Shown piece by piece: positions 38,734-53,199 of a DNA stretch of 64,000 nucleotides. This DNA is from Parus major (taxonomy: Eukaryota > Chordata > Aves > Passeriformes > Paridae). Below the pieces are notes generated by a model. It did not search any database. It was not told the DNA's origin and worked only from the letters and a program-made list of their open reading frames with translations. The stretch is from NCBI RefSeq assembly GCF_001522545.3, contig NC_031768.1, forward strand, positions 9,135,403 to 9,199,402. The letters are read 5' to 3'. The translations under genes were made by a program, and so were the position numbers. Each line of letters opens with the position of its first letter. Position 1 is the stretch's first letter.

Positions 38734-41700
38734 AAACAGTTAATTATAATATCTCAAAATCTGTGTTTGGATGAACTTAGTGAATCTATTAATTACTTTC
38801 TGTACTTATCACTATTAATATCATTTCTATAAGCCTTGGAACTGAAAATGTAAATAAGATATTAAGCTGTCTGAGTATTTAAAAGGTTTAAGGAAAAAAA
38901 GACTCATTAGGCTGTTTAGATTTAAGTGACTTCAAAAGATAGATGACACAGTTGACCAGCAAATTCAGACATTTACTGCAAAATAAATTAACTTGTTATT
39001 GTCACATATTAACACATTATATATCCCTCACTCTACCAAATTGTGATTACATATCTGGAAGCTGTAAAAATATAATTAATTTCTCCATGTTTTTATTAGA
39101 ATGCAAATATACCTACACAGATGCAGGGTGCTTGTTGGTGGGTGAATACCTTCATTTCTTTTAGATTGCAGAGTAAAAGCATGATGAGAAAGTAGAGACA
39201 GCACAGCAGAAACTATGGATTTGGAAAGAGTACAATGTATTAAGACAGCTAAATCTATAAAAGCAAGCTTTGATTAGGTCCACAGCACGTTAGATTTTGT
39301 TGCCAGCCTAGTATATTTTCCATGCTGAATATATTTTTTAAATCTGTAATTTCATTCATAAATTAAGAACTATCAGCTTCCATATAAACTGAAGCCATTC
39401 CTCTTGCCATGGTTGCAGTTCAGAAACATCCCATCCCAAAACTGGAGGGAAGTATTGCACAGCCCAGCTTTCAGATTAAAGCAGATTAAAAGATGTGTCT
39501 ATCAAGCAGAAAAACATTTGGGAATAAATTTCAGGATAGTTCAGCAAGAGCTGCAGGAATCCCTGGATGAAAGACCATTTATGAAGATCCAGGAGGACAC
39601 TGGCTCTGGCTCTGGTGTCCCTCTCAGGAATGTGTCACCTGCTCCCTGGCTGTGGGCTGGGAACTTGTGTGTTCTCTGCACGCTCCCACCTCTCTGCAAA
39701 GGCACCATGCAGGTCCCTTGGCACAAACCTGACGTGGGGTGGGCACAAGGTGGCCTTTTCAGCTGTCAAGTCGAGCAATGGTCATGTTGAGAGGGTATTG
39801 TGCCAAAGCGTACAGCTCTGCAGGGACTTTGTCAGATAGCCAGTTCTTTCCATTTCACAAGCACAGGAATCCATCTACAGAAGTTGTTATAGTCCTGTGA
39901 ATGAATGCCTTGCTCACTTTAACTGAAAATTCTGATAACCACTGATTTTGAAAACCTCTTGCCTTTGCTTTTAAGCTGAAAGACCACAGTCTAATTTCAG
40001 ATTCTTAATCTGAATGGAAAAGATTAAGAGATTTCAGATATTAATCAGCTTTTCAATTAGAAAATAAATTCTTATTCCATATGTTCAAATATACAACTGT
40101 ATAGTAAGTTATTAAATTGTGATTTTAAAGAGCTCTGGAATGTTTATTAATTGCCACATTTGCAGTGTTTGAATTATTTTCATCTGTCAGTATATTAAGA
40201 GACAAGGAAACATTCAGAGGAAGAATAGAAATATTTTTCTGAGAATTATGTGCTTTTCTTGAGAAAATAGAATGCAATCTGAAAACAGAGAAGACCAAGG
40301 CTGACGTAAATTCCCTGAAAAAGACCTAAAGAACTAAGAGGCAATATGGTTATCTTTCATAAAGCAAAATATAGTCTCTTATTGAATCTGATGCATAATA
40401 AAAAACCTAGAAGATTCCTCTAGTGCCTGGATGATTGCTGTTCTCAGCAGCCATAAGGGAGACAGGTCTTTGTCTCTCGATCTCGTTAAGGACACTCCAG
40501 GTTTTGCTCAGCCCTTGAGAAAGGAAATGTTTTAGGCTGCACTGCAGTGATTGTTCTATTGCCTGCAAGGAAAGCTGTTTACCTGGGATTATATTTTATG
40601 CAATAAAATAAGGACATGACACAAGGTACAAAAAATGTTGGAGACTTGGAATTAAAATCTGATCATGCAAATAAATTGAGGCATGTGGAGAATTATGTGG
40701 AGAATGTTTCACATTTGGAAGACCCAGGCTTCGCTATGAATTTCTTTCATCTCTGTTATTTGGGGTTTTTTTGTCAAGCAGGCTTTTAAACCTCTTTTCA
40801 TGTGCTTCTTTGGTGCATAAATAACAACAAGTCAGCAGCAACCATCTGTTGTACATTAAGAATTTTAATTTTAATGCATCCAGTGATGCCCTGTTTAATA
40901 GTCTTTTTGACTTAGTTGCCAATATCAGCAGGATGAGCTTGATAATTGACAAGGGCATGTAATTGATTTTCACAGGTGGAAATGTACCACTTATTACTGG
41001 GTACATTGAGAAAAGAGTCTTCAGAGATTTGGGGTTTGATCTCTAAAAATGTAAATCATTTTGGCTTTGAGGGATGAAATTTGGACTTAGAGGCACTGTC
41101 AAGGGCTAGCTGAAGGAGGGAAAAAGGGGTCCATTGAAGAAAATGAAATCCGAGCTGTAATCTAGCTATAAATTTCTGGCAAATTCTCTTTTCTGCAGAG
41201 CCAGTTTTCAGCAGCAGCTTTGACAAAGGACAGTGAACAGCAATGGAAACTCAAGTGCAGAGCAGGTGCCTCCAAGAAAGTGTCAGTGCTGTCATCCAAA
41301 AGCAGTAACCAGGATCTTGTGTCTGATGACAATTGAAAAGGCAATATGGGAAAAAAGTCTTGTCAGCACTGGAATTGCTTTTAAACATGATGTTTGGCTT
41401 GTTCCACAAGGACAAAGGGGAAATATGCATCATTGCTCATATCTCAAGCTGAACAGAAATGGGAAATGCAACTACCTTTTTGAAGGGAAAGTACAGGCTT
41501 TCAACTCCAGCAAAATAAAAGAATAAATGTGCTTTTTTCCCCCCTCATGTTCACAAATGGAAACTTGAAAGAGCAATAAAGTAGTTTTCTTAGAAATAAA
41601 CCGGCACAAATTTTTGCACCCACCTATTAAAATAGCTCTTTAATCTAAGAGAATTAGACACATGCTCTGTCATGTTCAATACACTTCAAAATGTTCAAAT

Positions 41701-42222
41701 GGCTGAAGGGGACCATGATCTTCAAGATTTTCACCACACATGGTTCTCCCGTGGAAAACATTTCTCGTGGCTGCTTGAAATTTTCCCTCACATAGCAAGG
41801 TGGTATCTTCACAGTGGAATTCAGGAGCTAGAAATTACAAGGAGAGACAGGAAATGTCCAAAGATGCCAAGGCAGCATTTGTTCTGAAGTTGGGAATAAG
41901 ATCTATGACCTTCCTGTCATCTCCAGGAATGATAGATAAGTGAAGTGGGCTAATGGAGCGACACAAAAGTGCAGTGTGAGCTATTCATCCAGAAAAATGT
42001 TATCTGCATTTTAATGTTATGGGTGGTAGCCACCTTTGAAGCTGGTTTAAGAAAACAAGTTTTGGAAGCTTTGCTGCTTCAGTGTAATGGATGACTGTGT
42101 GATAAAGTCAGACCTGTTACAGTATTGGGTAGTGACACTTCCATGAACTTGGGCCAGTAAAGCCTGCAGGTTTCTCTGAGCTTTTTCTTTTCCTAGAGTT
42201 TTTGTGACATTCTCTGGGTAAC

Positions 42223-42230
42223 TATATATG

Positions 42231-42261
<31 letters not shown>

Positions 42262-42266
42262 GTATA
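42223..42266. repeat. (TA)n microsatellite with ATGCATAC interruption
   Basis: TATATATGCATACA is followed by about 15 TA units and TGTATA. The whole stretch alternates purine and pyrimidine. Confidence 0.95.
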
Positions 42267-45200
42267 GGTTCATGCTACTGGGAGGCTACTTCCCAGTTTA
42301 GCAGGTTTTGCTTTGGGTAAACGTGGCATTTTTACTCTTCTCCATCTCCCATTAGCTTAACAATGGTGAAAAACCTGCTCCAAAGAGAATCCTGTAGCAC
42401 ACCATGAATGTCATCATTAGTCTGGAAGTTCATTTATCAACTAAATATTTCAGCTGAAATAATAACATTTTCCTCTCTTGAATACTTTGAAACAGGCTCT
42501 TTAGTGTAACCTTTCCCACAAGATTGCAACCACCTCCACACGTTATGGTCAAAGACTTGGTTGGTTTGACCCTGCCTTGCTGAAGGTGTTAAAAGTGAAC
42601 CTTATGTTGGCATTAGAAATCTGCAGGAAGCTCAGAGAGCAATCAACACAGCAGCCCTCCTGGATAATTAATGTGCCACTTACCAGCTTCCTTCCATTGC
42701 CATCCCTGATGTGGTGAATGTCACCACCCAAACTGGAACTTGTGGTTCTGGGGCACGGACACCAATGGGGGTCTGTGGGGCATTCCCAGGTGCCTGAGCC
42801 AGGAGATTTTTGTCTGTGCTAAGTGTAAGAGGGTCCCAGAGCCCAGCATAACTCTCACCATTCACAGAGCTCAGGCACAATTCCTTCAGACCATTGCCCT
42901 GTTGCACCTCTTAGTGCTTCTGTCCTGCCCACATGAGGTTCTGCTCTGCTCTAAACAGGTTCCTACAATTCATTGGTGTCCTGTACTTTTAAAGGCAATC
43001 CAATTAATTCTTTTCCTTGGGACATCTTTTGTGGCTGAAGCCTGCGAATTTGTTTTTCTGAGCTTATCACCTCATGCCTTTATTTATGTATACTTATTAA
43101 TCTTAATCTGCATAATAATTTTTTTAAAAATATTTTCTTTTTACTGGAACTGTCCTCCAACAATTACTTTTATCTAAGCATTTTTTGAATGGTGGAGAAA
43201 GGAAAAATTCTTTCTTTTAAACTGTAAAATGCCACCAGTGGCTTCATTTTTATAAAAAGTGTCAAAGTTTTGTAAATCATGAAGAAATTAACAAGACTGC
43301 AACCTGTTTGTAGATGTCTCGTGTGGATCATTGCATGCATTATTTTTAATGGCCAATTTTACCACTGTTAGCTCAATCAGCACAAGAATTATATTTCTGA
43401 AAGCTAAGACAACTTGGACACATTTTCCAAATTTCTTTCCAACATGTTGGAAGCAAAGCAAACTACTGTGTTTGCTGAAGAGGACAGTTTTCCTGTGCAA
43501 GTTTATTTTTATTCCTCTTCTTACCCAGTTACAGGGAAAGATCCTATAATTATCGACTATCTTTTAGTGGTGATTTACTTGGCGAAGATTGATTAGCACA
43601 ATCAGTCACTCTAAAGCAATTTTCATCACCAAATATTAGATGGTTTCTTCTCCTGCTTGATTAGCAGTCCTGCTGCAGGTTACATTGTAGATGTAATTCT
43701 ATAAACATGGCTTGCAAAGTGTGTTATATGAAAAATCCTCATCTAAATATAGAAACTCTTAAATATTTATGGGTACTAATTGTGTGCATGCACGTGTGTA
43801 CACATGGCTGTGTATCTGTATATATGCATATGAAGAAAACCTGAAAACGTTGATTCTATTCTAAATATGGAGCTAAAGATTTGTATTCAGAGATTAATCT
43901 TTTACATGTGTATATGAATAGTATTTTTGTTTGATTTTATAATCCTGCCCCAGCATAATCTGGGTGAAAGAAATTTTAAAAAAATTGTTATATGTGCTTA
44001 GCAGAAAATAATTCACACTTGTCCTCAAAGACAAAGCTAGCTTTATAGATTTTGGCTCAGGAAATGTGTTGTGCTGCTTTTGGTTTGAGTAAAGTTCTCC
44101 ACCCCTTATTCTGTACCATTTATGTCATGCTCACACCCTACACTATCCAACAATTTAAAGGCATTTCTAACCCAATCTCCACCCCTGATCGTTTTGTGTC
44201 AGGCTGTAGGGTTTAACATTACAATGAACTCCTCCCTCTGCTCCCTTCCTGCTTTAGAATTTCAGAACACTCCACTCAAATCGTGAATTATATTCACACA
44301 GGTAAAACCAGCCCAAACCAGCCCATATTGTTCAGACTGGTTTGGTTTCTTGTGGTTTTTGATTTTGCTTTTTATTTGGAATGTTTGCTTGTTGAGCTAT
44401 TCTGTTTTAAGCTTTCAGCTTTAAAGGCTGCACAGTTTGTGTCTGTTTTCAAGGCCTGACTAGGGTGAACTGCTACTCCAGCTGAAGAAACCATGTGTAA
44501 TTCCTATCCTAAAATCTTCCTCAGATTGAAAAGAAAGCAGAAGCAGCTATGTTCAGGTACAGATTTGGCAGAGCTGCTGTAGTGTCTGCAACTCCAGATA
44601 TTGCAAGGCAATGTGCATGGTATAGATCAAATAATACAGCTCACTCTCAGAGCCATGTAAATAATACATTTGCCTATAAAAATGTTATACATGCATTAAC
44701 AAGAAGCCACACTTTATGAGCAACTGAACAACATTGATTTTGTATTTTGGTGCCATTTCCTGTGCTGTGCAAACAAAATGGGGGGGTGAACTGCAGGTAC
44801 CTGCACAGGAGGCACGGAATATCTATCCAATGGGGTTCATTCATTGCCTTGAGCAACTTCTTAACGTGGGGCTGATCTAGGGAAAGGAAAGAGACTTCTA
44901 CTGCCAGACCATGGCCTGGGGCAGAGTCTTCCCTCAGCAAGGAGCCGTGGTTGTGCTGAGAGAGGAGAGGCTGAATGTGGAGCAGAGTAGGGGATGCTGC
45001 ACTTTGGAGAAGGACGAGTGCCACGGCAGCAGGACCCTGTCTCCCACCTGTGCTGGCAGCCAGAGGAGGCTCCAAGTCTCCTTTGGTTGCAGAGATCAAT
45101 TTTGTGATTTCCCTAGAACTGATTTCCCTGCTGAGTAAATTCAGTCTTTCCCTTTGTCTTGAGGTGCCTTGACTTTCTGTTCAGTTCAGTTGGAACTGGC

Positions 45201-46203
45201 TGCTCAGTTCCAGCAGTGGATACAGGGTTTCAGACAAAAATTTTTTTATGAAACAGAAATGAAAGCACTTTGAAGCTTCAGTGCACCTTCTCAATTTTCA
45301 AATGGGACAAGTCTTCCAGTCCACAGTTATGCAGAAGTGAAAATATCTGTATCTATATCTACCTCTCTATATATCCTACTCTCCTGCATTTCACAAAAGC
45401 AGATACATCCAGGAACACAATCTTTCATTTAAAAATATAAACTGAGGAAGGATGCTGTTTTTAACTTGAGTTGCTAAATTCATAGTCCTGTTTTCAGTGA
45501 AAACTTAACTCTATTTATATCTCTTATTTTTCTGTGTACTCATGTTGTATCTAATGTAAGAGTTAATGGAGTTCTAACTTACCACATAGAATAAGTGAAC
45601 ATGAGAAAATTAGAAATTTCATGCAAAAATCACATGCTTGATATCTTTTAAAATACTGGAGAAATGTTCATATTTTTGCAAATACATCTGGATTTAAATA
45701 AACACCCAGTACCAGAGGAAAGTGTGGAAAAATTATTCCCTCTGATCCAAGGACAAAAATTTCATGTTCACATAGGAGTCCAAGTCTGAATTCTTTCTTA
45801 CAAGTATCAAATAAGATTAAGTAACCAGGCTAGTAGACACAATTCATTTTTCTAAGCACAATACCTGGCTGTAAAATTATAAATACAAAAGACTGAGGAA
45901 AGAAAAGCAGATATGTAACATTTTAGAAATGTAACTCTGTTGTATTACTTTAGCACCAAAAAAAAAAACCCAGTGACAGAATTATCACAAAGAAATGTTA
46001 TTCTGTTTAATTCTATCACTCTTCCTGACAGGCAGCCTTTAAGCCACTAGTGTAGAACACAAGTTAACAAAAAGATTAGAAGAACTCCTTGAGTCTTCAA
46101 TACTTCATTTTTTCAACTTCTAAATGTACAGGATATTAGAAAATACAACTTTTATAATGTACTTTTTACAATGTAGGAGATGCCAATGACAGAACTTGTC
46201 AGC

Positions 46204-46759
46204 TGTCATGGTTTAAGCCCCACTGGAAACTAAACTACAGTCAGCTGCTTTCTCAAACACCATCTCTTCCCCTGATCCACTGGAATGGGAGGAAAATCAA
46301 AGTAAAACTTCTACCTTAAGAAGAGTTTAATAATCAGAAACAAACTCAAATACAGTAATAATGGTAAATGATAATAAGAATGATGAAAAAGGGGAAAAAC
46401 AAGTGATGCACAATACACCTGCTCACCACTGGCTGGCCAGTTCCAGACCCCCCCTTCTGAACGCAGATCAGGTCCCACGTTTTACACTGATCCTGATGTC
46501 ACACGGTCTGGAATATCCCTTTGGTCACTTGGCTCACCTGTCGCAGCCGTGTCTCCTCCCAAATTCCCGTTCACTCCCAACTTCCTCACCAGTGTGACAG
46601 TGTGAAAAGCCACAAAAGCCTTGGCTCTGTGTGAGCCCTGCTCAGCAATAACAAAAATATCTCCACGTTATCAAGGCTGTGTTCAGCCCAGATCAAAAAC
46701 ACTGCCCTAGACCAGCCACTGGGAAGAAAATTCACTCTACCCCAGCCAAAACCAGCACA
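46204..46759 (+). mobile_element. solo LTR of an avian endogenous retrovirus (ERV family)
   Basis: The element starts TGTCATGGTTTAAGCCCC and ends CCAAAACCAGCACA, the TG...CA ends expected of an LTR. Its body carries a segment I associate with a common avian LTR family (GGAATATCCCTTTGGTCA near 46510, then a GTGTCTCCTCCCAA stretch). No gag, pol or env frame is found on either side within a provirus length, so this is a solo LTR left by recombination between LTRs. I see no clean target-site duplication. Orientation is plus. A shared segment is also found in the copy at 23822-24340. The family name cannot be fixed without a repeat library. Confidence 0.85.
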
Positions 46760-49700
46760 CTAACATATTAATTTCCAACCTCTTTACCTATGTTTTTTTT
46801 GCAAACTCCCACCATTAGAAGTAGTGATGGCAGCAGGCAGCATGCAGCGTGGTGAGGGTTTTCATGTTAGGCCTTATTCCGTTTCTGAATCAGCTGATCA
46901 GCTCTGTGCCACTAGTGCTATACACATACCACAGGTTATGACCCCTAAATTTATGTCAGGAATTCAGCTGAAAGCAGTGAATTCATATAGAAGGACTGCA
47001 AAAGTTTTTAAGCCAAACGAGAGATGCTGAGACTATTTCAAGTAGTATTTGTGGGAAATCACTATATTCCAGTTGAACAAAAATGAAGGAAACTCACTGA
47101 TCTGTAATGATTCCTGTTTCTTGCAAAAGCTTTGATTATTGAGCTGGAGAAGATCTCTCAGATCACACGGTATGACCTCCTGTGTGGAGCACAGTGTTTC
47201 TGTACAGAAAGCCAACAAGAAATGTACCTAACTTATTTCTGAACAGCATTAGTGAAAGTGACTCAGGTTCATCAGTAGAAAGCATTTTTCCATCATCTAA
47301 TTGCTCATCTGCTAAGAAATATTTCTTTTTATCTAATTCTGACCTTTTGTTTTTAAACAGCTAATTCTGATTTGATTTCTAAAAAGAAAGCAGACAGTTA
47401 TTCTTTAGCTTTCTCTTCAGATGTAAGGAAGTGGTAAATAGCTTCGAAGGCTATTAAGTGATGCCAGCTTAGTGCTCCAGCTCCTTGATATATGATAATG
47501 ACCTTTGCCATGGCTGAGATTTAATTGAGCCAAAAAAAAACCCAAAAAAACAAACAATCTGGATAGGTATTTACTTTAAAGAAAGATTTCCCAAGTAGTC
47601 AAAATGAAAATAATAGACATAGGAACCAAATCCAACCTTTTAAAAATGATGCATTTTCTGCTGAAGTGAGGGATACATAGTTTTTGTTAGTAGTTTTATT
47701 TGTTTGTATTTTTTGTTAGAGCTGAGCAGGTGCTTTCAAAATACTCTGGCAAACCAAATATTGGAAATCTCAATTATGTATTTGCACTGAAGAACATGCT
47801 AATAAATTAAATTTATTAGCACACAAAATCCTGTGATAAGCCATCAAATTCATTTGAATTCTCCCTGTAACTATTAGAATTCACAAAAGCAGGAATTAGA
47901 AAATGCATAACCAACCTCTAATTCAAGTCCTGAGCTGTGCCTTTGAAATGTGTGTTGTAAGCTGCAAATTAAAGACGATATCAAATCAGGAAATAATAAG
48001 CGTCTTTTATGACTGGTTTTCATTGTGATACAACTTTTGCAGGAAAGCTTTTAAATGATAGGCAGGAAATGAAGGTTTTCTACTGCAGAACACTACAAAT
48101 TCCCATCTCAGTGAGTGATTACGAGCACTGCCTGATGTCAACTGCCAGTGTGTTTGTTTATACTCTGCTCAGCTCTCCTTTTAGGTCCCAGGCTTATATC
48201 ACACTATTTTCTCTAAACTCATTACAGTTAGGACTAAAATGTGTCTTTAAGTCACAACACTTTCCTAGAGAGCATGTGGTGTCCAAAGTCATGGGAATGT
48301 TGGCTGCTCTGCCTGGCCTAACAGGCTGGATTACTCTTCATTTAGTGGAGGAGAAAATGAAGTCAAGAATGTCTCATCTGGTTTCAAAGAAGAAAACTTT
48401 TTTTTTTTTAAAAAAGGAAACATCTGAAATAGATATCAGAAAACTGAATGATAATATCTAATCCTGTAGAGCTGAGGTTAAGAGCTTAAGAAGCTTGTTT
48501 CTAATTTTCAGATGAAGGATAATTATTACACAACAAAAAAGAAAAAACACAGAGTAAATGCTGCAACGTGAGAACTGAGACAAGAGACAAGTGATTACAG
48601 AGAAACAGCCCTTTTGTTTTGGTCACAGTTGGATTTATAAAACAGATCTTCCTTTCCCAGGAGTGAAAGCCCTGCCTGCTGCTGTGAGTGCTGCTCCCCA
48701 TGTGCTGCTGGATGTGTCCCCAGGAGCTGCCTTCAGGAGCTGGGGTGTGTTTGTCTGGGAGCCCTGGGCTGGAGCTTGTACATGGGGGCACGTCTCTGGG
48801 GAGATGTGCTGTTGTAGTCCTGCTGTGCCAAAATGCTCTGTCCCTCCAAAAAAGAGCTGTCACCAACAAGTGCAAAGTGGATTTCTGCTTCCTTCACACA
48901 TGTGAGCCTCAGCAGAGCTGCAGCCACAGCCACCAGCTCCATCTCCAGCATCTGCATCTCCTCCTTTCTGCATGGCTGGGTGGGGATGGCTTCACCCAGC
49001 AGTATTTTTGGGCCAGTTTTCCCCTTTCCCTTCAATACAAACCTAACCCATAATTTTAAAGCTGGTGGGAGGGTTGTTAGAGAATTGTTTCTTGCACTGT
49101 TTAAGAAGAATTCCAACATGTAGACGATACTCAGAGCAAATTCTGTTTATCCTCATTCTATGGGGAACTAGATAGAGCCTGCCAGAGTTAGTACTCACAT
49201 AATCAGATATGGTTACTTTCTTTGCATTTGTTTTTATATCGTGAAAAAAAATACATTCTTTTTCCAAAAGAGGTTAATTTTATTTTAGTTTTGTTGTTGT
49301 TTTGTTTTGTTTGTGGGTTTTTTGGGAGAAAGTATCATATCTCAAATTGGAAGATGTACACTTAAGGACATTATAACACTGGAAATAATACAGCAACCAC
49401 TAATCCATCAAGAAGTGTGGGGATTGTTCTTAAAGCAAAATAATAAAACCCTGTTTTACTGGTGATGATGCCAGCTCTAGACAGACAGTGACAATTGAGC
49501 ATCAGTGATGGATGAAAGCAATTTCTGTGTGTGTATACATAAGCTGTAGTAAAGCCACCAGGACTGGGTATTCTTTCCAGTCATTTTAATTGGGGTTTTG
49601 CCATTAAAATTAACAGACTTAGACCCCTAATCATGATGAGTCTGATTGTACATATCTACAAGAAAGCATTAAAAAAATAATATCCTTAAGCCTCTCTAAC

Positions 49701-52700
49701 TATATAAATATCTGACACCCAAACAAATGTTTTGAAAGTGAGATACCCAGAGTCCTTCCAAGTTTCTGCTAAGTGGTTGTTTTTAATTAACTAGGAGATG
49801 TGTGAAGCTGCAAAAAGGTTTAGAACATTAAAATCTTGAAAAGAGATGCATTAATGAGCCTACCACTGGCAGTATGTATGACTACCACTATATACCATAA
49901 GAATATATGCATATTTTCTTACCTGCACAAAATTACTGCCATTAAAAATAAAGTTCTGACCCACCAATGTTGTGACCCTCTTTACCTGTGATCAAAGTAC
50001 TTTTTGTTATTTCTCTGGCATACTGCATTCTACATGGGGAAAAACACTGAGAAAGGACCGTGATCTGAGGGCCACAGCTGTTTTAGAGACTGACACTTAG
50101 CAGAAATGATGATTAATTTTTGCCATGCCAAGTATCATATCTAAGCACTGCAATCTATTTCTTCATTGTAACCATTTGATAGCAATCTATGCACAATGTT
50201 CAGGTCTAAAATAATTAGTTCAACTATTATAAAAGAACTTTGGCTGACAGACAAATTCTGATAGAAGATAACAATACCAGGATCCCTGCTAATAGTTGTA
50301 CTTCCTGTGACTAAACGTATCTGAGTGGGACTAGAGCACCAGGGTGCTCACAAGATATGTTAATGATTCATTTAAGGGGCTGAAGTTCCTCTCAGTTTGT
50401 CCTGTGGGATGTGCCTTCCATCCCCCACCTTTAAAATGCACAGGGATAGTAGCTACTCAATAATAATCCCACTTTCAAGAACACTAAAGTTTACTGTCAT
50501 TCCAAGTGAGCTTGTTTAGATACCCTAAGATATCTGACCTTGTTTCAGGAGTTCCATAAAAATGCACAAAGTTACAAAATTAATGGTCAACTGTGAAAAT
50601 TTCTGCCTTTTACAGGCCTGTATCTTTTGATTTGTTTATCTGGAACTATATCAAGGTAATAAAGCTATACTAAATCTCATTGCCTATGAATTCAATTACC
50701 AAAAATTGACATGTAGTTAAAGAGGAACCTTTAGCAGGTCCCACTGCTGGGTACACATTGCTCTGTTAGAACCTCCCTGCTGAATTGCAGACATTCATTC
50801 TTACCAGGGCTTAAATTAAATGGTGGAGTCTCAACCACAATGAAGTAAATTGAAAGGGATAGTGGGCATCAATGCTATTTAAATTATTTCTACATTATGC
50901 ATACATCTGGGGCTTTAACCAAGACAGAAAAACATGAATTTCTGACTCTTCCTCCAATGAAAAAGTGTGGTATACATATGTATTTATAGGCAGTTTATAA
51001 GAATATTACATATATGTTGTATTTTATATGCATGTGCATACATACATTAAAAATTAAAGTAAAACCATGAAATATGAAATTTTCCATTTGTTTACACTGT
51101 TTTCCACAACAATAAGTATGTGAAAATGTGATTAAAAAAACCCACTGTAATTTAAAATAAATTATAAGGCAGTTCTCTCATCTAAATAAATGCCTGTGTT
51201 TCTGGAAAAAAAATAGATTGCCTTTTTAAAAGGATGAAGGTACCTTCTGCTGTGACTAATCTTATCCAACCATCTGAGAAAAGCATAGCAGGAAGGAATT
51301 CATTAAGAGTAATTATTCTGTATGCAGGTACCAGTAAATAGCAAACACAAGCTTCTTAGGGCATAGAGTCAATAGAAGAAATACTTATTTACTGAGAGCT
51401 TTTGCAAGTCTGTTTTCAGAGAAGAGTCAACATTCAGCTCTTAGGAAGGGTGCAATATTTTCTGCTCTAGAAAGACTTTGGACTAACAAAGTACCACTGG
51501 TTTTTGTCTCTGTATGATCATTCTTAAATACAGCACGATATTGATAATACAGAGGTCTCATTTTATGAAATATAAGAACAAGTAGTTCCTTAAACAAGTT
51601 ATTAATGCAATAAACCCAAATCTAATTAAAAGCTCCTGCTGCATTATCTACTTCTCTGGTTCTATAGGACATATATAATTTCAATTACAATATTTTGGAA
51701 TCTATCAATTCATCATCTTCCAGATAGCTATTGTCAGAAGCTTTATGACCTAGAGATATAGGATGGCTAAAAATGTCATTTAGACTTCATAGTCCTTCTA
51801 AAGGAAATCAAGTATTCATTACATTGATCTCTTCAGTATATAGAGAGGGAGCCTAAATGTGCCTTCCAAAAAGTTGGCATATGCAACCAACAGCAATTTT
51901 TCTCACTTCCCATTATTCTGCTCCCTTTTTGTCTTCTTTGGCTGCTTCAGAGAGATGAGTCTTCTGGTTAGAGGTTAGTCCTTATTTCTTGGCCTCATTC
52001 TCACAAGATAAGAAGTTACTGGGCATAGTCTGTAGTTCTTGTTCCCCTGAGAAAGAAACTTCCTATTTTTGTAAAAGGTTCCTTCCTGTCCCTCACTCTA
52101 TCAAGGTCTGTCAATCCTAAATTATCTTCCAAGGACTTGAAGACCCTTTAATTTTATAATTTCATTTTAATCCTACAAACATTTTTACCTTTTAGTTCCT
52201 CAGTTATGCAAATGAAATTTTAAAAATTCAATTTTTAATAAAATAATTTAAAGGCTATTTCATTTCTTAGTATTAAAATGCTATTCTAAGCACCTTTATT
52301 TTAGAAATCAAGGAAGCTTAAAGTAAAGACAGTGCTGATAGTATCACCTTTCTTTTTTCACTTCTTTCAAACCCTTGAAATATTTGCACATACATCACTT
52401 AGATATTTTGCTTTATATTGTCTTGTAGATTCTTCAGGAGATATATGAAGAATTTATATGACTGATAATTTTATAGACAATGCCACATTGCCTTGTATTC
52501 TAAAAGCTTGACAAAAAAATTAATTTGTTAATGGGCTAGTGAATAGTCACACTGGGGTTTTACATATTTTCCTCCTTGTGTGCTGGTATTTTTGATAATG
52601 GTTAACAGCTGTTCAGATTGCAGTTTTATATTTTAAATCAAATTTAATCATCTTTACCATTTTTGCCATTCTTTGTTGCTGGTACTACGTAAAGAAATAT

Positions 52701-53199
52701 GGAATAATCCCCCAGTAACAGCATTTAATTCACAACAGTTCTGTGGATCTCTAGATGACCCGGATGTGTTATTGCACAGTATTTCATCTCCTTCATTCTG
52801 CCTCTTTTGCATGACATATCTATTATTTAAAATATAGGCTGGTGTCTTCCCATATCTTTGGCAGTTTTCAATGTCTTTCCTCCCATAAATATTCTTTACC
52901 CTCCCACTTTATGGCTTTTCATTGCCTTGATATGAGCTTAGCCCCATTGCTTCTCTCAGTTCTGTCATCCTCATATTTACAGCCTCGCTGTTATCAGATG
53001 TGGTATCTCCTCTGATGGTCCCATATACAATCCTGCGCTGCATTTTTATGTTGTTTTGGTTTATTTTATACTTACAATTGAATTATAGCTTTCACTAGTA
53101 TTAGACTTTGACAACTTAGGATGCCTTTCATCTCTTATGTATCCTAGTCCATATTCTTCTTAAAGCCCTAGACTCAGTTTGATCTCACTGTGAACTGCA

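Larger units (their letters stand above)
35221..46203. other. intergenic, no gene seen
   Basis: Eleven kilobases, mostly AT-rich, with the TA microsatellites at 38678 and 42223. A tandem pair of TCTGCTATTGTAATTT lies near 36660-36692. Patches near 39590-39830, 42700-42950 and 44900-45100 are more GC-rich without CpG density or a recognisable domain. An alternating purine-pyrimidine run lies at 43781-43806. Confidence 0.6.

Noticed and set aside
44674..45099. 141-codon minus frame and overlapping plus frames
   Set aside because: Frames overlap on both strands in a GC-moderate patch; no domain, and no retroviral motif.
23822..46759. One large provirus bounded by the two LTRs
   Set aside because: The interval is over 22 kb, lacks gag/pol/env sequence, carries CR1 copies and a CpG island, and the LTRs are too different to be a pair from one insertion.
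48009..48461. 150-codon plus frame
   Set aside because: No recognisable domain and it ends in a poly(A)/T-like run (KKKTFFFLKK). Length is within chance for a window of this size.
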